DNA of 64,000 nucleotides from Pseudomonas sp. PDM15 (lineage in GTDB: Bacteria > Pseudomonadota > Gammaproteobacteria > Pseudomonadales > Pseudomonadaceae), in NCBI RefSeq assembly GCF_014851565.1, contig NZ_JACVAA010000006.1, positions 361,374 to 425,373 of the forward strand, given 5' to 3'. Shown here one piece after another: positions 60,764 through 64,000 of this stretch. The notes under the pieces were generated by a model, which made no database searches, was not told the origin of the DNA, and saw nothing but the letters and a program-made list of their open reading frames with translations. A program made the translations under genes and the position numbers. The first letter of the stretch is position 1. Each line of letters begins with the position of its first letter.

Positions 60764-62167
60764 TCAGGGCTGCTTGTTGGCGGCCAGCATGGTGGCCTTT
60801 TCCTGGTCCATGCGCGCCATCAGCGGCTTGCTCAGCTGCAGGAAGCGCTGCTTCTCGTTGCGAGCAATGGGGTCGGCCATTGGCAGTTTCTGGCTGAGCG
60901 GATCGACATGGCGGCCATTGACCTGGAACTCGTAATGCAGGTGCGGTCCGGTCGAGAGACCGGTGGTGCCGATGTAGCCGATGATCTGCCCCTGCTTGAC
61001 GGTGCTCCCGGTGCGCACGCCCTTGGCGAAGCCTTGCATGTGCCCGTACAGGGTGCGGTAGCTGTTTCCGTGCTGGATGACCACGGCATTGCCGTAGCCG
61101 CCCTTGCGTCCGGCCAGCAGCACGCGGCCATCGCCGGCGGCCTTGATCGGCGTGCCGCGCGGGGCAGCGTAATCGACGCCCTTGTGTGCACGGATCTTGT
61201 TAAGGATCGGGTGGCGACGGCCCATGGAGAATTTCGAACTGATGCGGGCGAAGTCCACCGGGGTGCGGATGAACGCCTTGCGCATGCTCATGCCATCGGC
61301 GTTGTAGTAGCTGGTCACGCCCTGCTTGCTGGTGTAGCGCACGGCAGTGTAGGTCTTGCCGCGATTGGTGAAACGCGCGGAGAGTATGTTGCCGTTGCCG
61401 ACCTGCTTGTTATTGACCACGTGCTCTTCGTAGATGAGCTCGAACTCGTCGCCTTCGCGGATGTCCTGGGCGAAGTCGATGTCGTAGCCGAATACGTTGG
61501 CCAGGTCCATGGTCAGGCTGTGCGATAGCCCGGCACGCTTGGCGGAGAGGAACAGCGAGCTGTTGATCACGCCGCGGGCGTAGGAGGTGCGCACGTCCGG
61601 CTTGACCAGTTCGCGCTTGAAGGAGAAGCCCTTGTCGCTGCGCGTCAGGGAGATGCTCTCCAGATCATTCAGCTTGCTGCCCATGCGCTCCAGCTTGCCT
61701 TCCGGCGTCAGCTTGAAGTCCAGTACCTGGCCTACATGCAGACGGCTGAAGCGCTTGGCATCCTTACTGCTGCCGATGGCTTCGTGCAGGGCAGTGGCAT
61801 CCAGGCCGACGCGAGAAAATACGGTCGACAGCGTATCGCCGTTGGCGACGGTGACGCTCTTCTGCAGCGGGTCGGTAGGTTGAGTGAGCTGTGCTTCTTC
61901 GTTCTTTTTGTTCGCGTCTGCTTGGGCGCTGTTCTTGTTATCGGTGAAAGGCGATTCCCCGGCGGCCTGATCGGGTCGGAGATCATCCTTCTCTTGCACG
62001 ATCTGCTCGGAGCCGTTGTCCAGCTCCAGGCTCAGGTAGGTCTTCTTGGCTTCGACTTCGCGCGACGGGAACACCAGCAAGGCCAGGCTCAGCAGCGCCG
62101 CAATACCGCTGGCTGCCAGCAAGTGGCTCCGCGGATAGGACGTGGCTTTGGGTACAGAATGCGTCAT
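60764..62167 (-). CDS. M23 family peptidoglycan endopeptidase (MepM-like)
   Basis: A 467-residue envelope protein with one N-terminal membrane segment (about 18-35). An OapA/LysM-like domain follows (PLQKSVTVANGDTLSTVFSRVGL, about 95-155), then a Csd3-like second domain and a C-terminal M23 peptidase domain. The zinc ligands are in HKGVDYAAPRGTPI and HLHYEFQVNG. It likely cuts cross-links between meso-DAP and D-Ala to allow wall growth. anmK follows after 1 bp. On the minus strand TTGCCT and TATTTT, 17 bp apart (62206-62234), make a possible promoter in the AT-rich gap to tyrS. Confidence 0.92.
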   Translation of the reverse strand: MTHSVPKATSYPRSHLLAASGIAALLSLALLVFPSREVEAKKTYLSLELDNGSEQIVQEKDDLRPDQAAGESPFTDNKNSAQADANKKNEEAQLTQPTDPLQKSVTVANGDTLSTVFSRVGLDATALHEAIGSSKDAKRFSRLHVGQVLDFKLTPEGKLERMGSKLNDLESISLTRSDKGFSFKRELVKPDVRTSYARGVINSSLFLSAKRAGLSHSLTMDLANVFGYDIDFAQDIREGDEFELIYEEHVVNNKQVGNGNILSARFTNRGKTYTAVRYTSKQGVTSYYNADGMSMRKAFIRTPVDFARISSKFSMGRRHPILNKIRAHKGVDYAAPRGTPIKAAGDGRVLLAGRKGGYGNAVVIQHGNSYRTLYGHMQGFAKGVRTGSTVKQGQIIGYIGTTGLSTGPHLHYEFQVNGRHVDPLSQKLPMADPIARNEKQRFLQLSKPLMARMDQEKATMLAANKQP

Positions 62168-62205
62168 GGCTCAGGGTGTTTCTTGGAAGAGTGCATTAAC
62201 TGTCT

Positions 62206-62234
62206 AAAATATAATCAAATTTCACTATAGGCAA
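62206..62234 (-). promoter_or_regulatory. Candidate promoter for the M23 peptidase-anmK operon
   Basis: On the minus strand TTGCCT (62234-62229) and TATTTT (62211-62206) are 17 bp apart in an unusually AT-rich segment about 40 bp before the start. Confidence 0.4.
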
Positions 62235-62348
62235 CCCTGCAGGCCACGCATCGGCCCAGCGGCATACCCCTGGCGTAGAGCTTGTAATTGGTCAGTGATC
62301 TTGTATGGTTGGTTCCCTTTTTGGTTTGCGGGTAGCACGGGTCCTGTC

Positions 62349-63548
62349 ATGAAGTCGGTTGAAGAGCAGCTGGCGCTGATCAAGCGCGGTGCAGAAGAGG
62401 TTCTGGTCGAGTCCGAACTGGTGGAGAAGCTCAAGCGCGGCGAGCCGCTGCGTATCAAGGCCGGTTTCGACCCAACCGCGCCCGATCTGCACCTGGGGCA
62501 CACCGTGCTTATTAATAAGCTGCGCCAGTTCCAGGAGCTGGGGCACCAGGTGGTCTTCCTTATAGGTGACTTCACCGGAATGATCGGTGATCCCAGCGGC
62601 AAGAGTGCGACTCGCCCGCCGCTGACCCGCGAGCAGGTGCTGGATAACGCCGAGACCTATAAGAATCAGGTGTTCAAGATTCTCGATCCGGCCAAGACCG
62701 AGGTGGCATTCAATTCCACCTGGATGGACCAGCTCACACCGGCTGACTTTGTTCGTCTGGCTTCGCAGTACACCGTGGCGCGCATGCTCGAGCGTGACGA
62801 CTTCCAGAAGCGCTATGAAGGCAATCAGCCGATCGCCATCCACGAATTCCTTTATCCGCTGGTGCAGGGCTACGACTCGGTGGCGCTGCGTGCAGACGTC
62901 GAGCTCGGTGGCACCGATCAGAAGTTCAATCTGCTGATGGGGCGCGAGCTGCAGCGCTCTTACGGTCAGCCGTCTCAGTGCATCGTCACCATGCCGCTGC
63001 TCGAGGGGCTGGACGGCGTGAAGAAGATGTCCAAGTCGCTGGGCAACTATATAGGTATCCAGGAAGCGCCCGGCGTCATGTACAGCAAGCTGGTATCCAT
63101 GCCGGATTCCTTGATGTGGCGTTACTTCGAGCTGCTCAGCTTCCGCACTATGGAAGAGATCGAGCAATTCAAGGTCGATGTGGCCAATGGTGCCAATCCG
63201 CGTGACATCAAAATCAAGTTGGCCGAGGAGATTGTCGCTCGCTTCCATGGTGAAGAGGCTGCGGCCAGTGCGCACCGCTCTGCGGGCAATCGCCTGAAGG
63301 ATGGCGAGCTGCCGGATGACCTTCCGGAGATCGAGCTGCTTTCTATAGAGGATATGCCTATCTCCTCCGTTCTTAATAAGGCAGGCCTGGTGAAGAATGC
63401 TGCCGCTGCGCGCGACCTCCTGGGTGCAGGTAGCGTGAAGGTGGATGGCGAGGTGGTCGACCGCAATTTCATGTTCAAGTTGGGTTCCATTCATGTGTGC
63501 CAGGCCGGCAAGAAGGCCTTCGCACGCATCTCTTTGAAGGCAGGGTGA
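62349..63548 (+). CDS. tyrS: Tyrosyl-tRNA synthetase
   Basis: A 399-residue class I aminoacyl-tRNA synthetase of the long TyrS/TyrZ type. The HIGH-equivalent HLGHTVLINKL is near residue 43, and the KMSKS loop is in GVKKMSKSLGNY near residue 230. A C-terminal S4 domain (about 335-399) binds tRNA. I start at the ATG at 62349. Its stop is followed directly by the rRNA operon control region, so tyrS read-through could enter the rrn operon. Confidence 0.97.
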   Translation: MKSVEEQLALIKRGAEEVLVESELVEKLKRGEPLRIKAGFDPTAPDLHLGHTVLINKLRQFQELGHQVVFLIGDFTGMIGDPSGKSATRPPLTREQVLDNAETYKNQVFKILDPAKTEVAFNSTWMDQLTPADFVRLASQYTVARMLERDDFQKRYEGNQPIAIHEFLYPLVQGYDSVALRADVELGGTDQKFNLLMGRELQRSYGQPSQCIVTMPLLEGLDGVKKMSKSLGNYIGIQEAPGVMYSKLVSMPDSLMWRYFELLSFRTMEEIEQFKVDVANGANPRDIKIKLAEEIVARFHGEEAAASAHRSAGNRLKDGELPDDLPEIELLSIEDMPISSVLNKAGLVKNAAAARDLLGAGSVKVDGEVVDRNFMFKLGSIHVCQAGKKAFARISLKAG

Positions 63549-63567
63549 AAAACTTTGCAGAAAGGAG

Positions 63568-63595
63568 TTGACGGTTAGATTTGGTCCCCTATAAT
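63568..63595 (+). promoter_or_regulatory. rRNA operon promoter P1 (outermost)
   Basis: TTGACG and TATAAT with a 16-bp spacer, followed by a GC-rich GCGCACC discriminator. Confidence 0.8.
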
Positions 63596-63664
63596 GCGCA
63601 CCACTTCCGGCGCAGTCCTCTCGGAAAACTCCTTGAAATTCAAAGAGTTGGATGAAAAAAGAGA

Positions 63665-63692
63665 TTGACCGGATGGCGAATTCGAGTAGAAT
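63665..63692 (+). promoter_or_regulatory. rRNA operon promoter P2
   Basis: TTGACC and TAGAAT with a 16-bp spacer, followed by GCGCCGGGC. Confidence 0.75.
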
Positions 63693-63770
63693 GCGCCGGG
63701 CTGACAGGGTGGCGGTTTGGTCTTGTTGGTTGCTTCGATCAGGTAGATCGAAAGCGGTTGAAAGAGGTGG

Positions 63771-63798
63771 TTGACAGCGGTTTTGAACGCTGTAGAAT
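63771..63798 (+). promoter_or_regulatory. rRNA operon promoter P3
   Basis: Consensus TTGACA and TAGAAT with a 16-bp spacer and a GCGCCTCCC discriminator. Confidence 0.85.
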
Positions 63799-63877
63799 GC
63801 GCCTCCCGCTGACGAGAAGAAGTTCTGATCTGAAGCGCAAGCGGTTGAGAAGAAACGAAAAATTCTTCAAAAACAGC

Positions 63878-63905
63878 TTGACAGATTGAAAGGCTGCTGT
63901 AGAAT
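63878..63905 (+). promoter_or_regulatory. rRNA operon promoter P4 (closest to 16S)
   Basis: Consensus TTGACA and TAGAAT with a 16-bp spacer, followed by GCGCGGCC. An A/T-rich upstream segment (63851-63875) could be an UP element. Confidence 0.85.
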
Positions 63906-63942
63906 GCGCGGCCTCGGTTGAGACGAAAGACTTCGCCGAAAC

Positions 63943-63954
63943 GCTCTTTAACAA
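63943..63954 (+). promoter_or_regulatory. boxA antitermination signal of the rrn leader
   Basis: GCTCTTTAACAA closely matches the boxA core that recruits NusB-S10 in bacterial rRNA leaders. It lies about 38 bp after P4; the 16S gene is beyond the window. Confidence 0.8.
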
Positions 63955-64000
63955 CTGAATCAAGCAATTCGTGTGGGTGCTTGTGATGTAAGACTGATGG

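Larger units (their letters stand above)
63549..64000 (+). other. rRNA operon upstream control region (no gene)
   Basis: The 452 bases after tyrS hold no protein gene. Four tandem promoters about 100 bp apart share the TTGACN-16-TAKAAT layout and GCGC discriminators. A boxA-type leader follows. All four discriminators are GC-rich, the feature tied to ppGpp/DksA control of rRNA synthesis. The leader continues past 64000 toward 16S rRNA. Confidence 0.85.

Overview
The window is a GC-rich chromosomal segment of a Pseudomonas-type gammaproteobacterium. From about 7.3 kb to the end, gene content and order match the stretch of the P. aeruginosa PAO1 chromosome from the tRNA gene beside rmcA to tyrS (roughly PA0574.1 to PA0668, from memory of that map). 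One major difference is that trpE and trpG are directly adjacent, whereas in PAO1 the R/F-pyocin cluster lies between them. Another is that rpsU and dnaG have only terminators between them.

Region 1 (1-7333) is accessory DNA. It holds a LysR regulator (cut by the window edge) divergent from an exported metallo-beta-lactamase-fold alkyl sulfatase, a Tat-type arylsulfatase gene broken by two frameshifts and a stop, a frameshifted DUF1145 gene, and a large serralysin-like RTX metalloprotease with lower GC. This block ends at the 3' end of a tRNA(CAU) gene, a typical integration boundary.

Region 2 (7334-19562) is core. It holds tRNA, rmcA (c-di-GMP phosphodiesterase/cyclase sensor), the macromolecular synthesis genes rpsU-dnaG-rpoD, and divergent tsaD, followed by plsY, folB-folK and cca. 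Region 3 (19638-32356, all minus strand) holds the prkA-yeaH-spoVR stress cluster and the lptD-surA / pdxA-rsmA-apaG-apaH-glpE envelope and housekeeping cluster. Region 4 (32484-43712) holds amgK-murU (peptidoglycan sugar recycling), a DnaJ/TerB protein, a DUF3530 protein, and the agtSR sensor pair with the agtABCD uptake system, with REP-like DNA and a hairpin array between genes.

Region 5 (43826-49344) holds rpe-gph, trpE and trpGDC. A 14-codon Trp-containing reading frame nested in frame at the 3' end of gph looks like a trpE leader peptide. Region 6 (49496-63548) holds vfr, an OsmC protein, speD, coq7, a HIT protein, a Ycf46-like AAA ATPase, an SDR, a DUF805 protein, a nitronate monooxygenase-like protein, hemJ, argC, erpA, anmK, an M23 endopeptidase and tyrS. 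Two related MITE-like elements lie beside vfr and coq7. The last 450 bases (63549-64000) are a ribosomal RNA operon control region with four tandem promoters and a boxA; the 16S gene itself lies beyond the window.

I saw no CRISPR array, prophage, integrase, defence island or obviously new multigene system. The most interesting signals are regulatory and repeat-related: the nested trp leader, the inverted-repeat element that supplies the coq7 stop codon, and the modular RTX protease in a decaying tRNA-flanked block.
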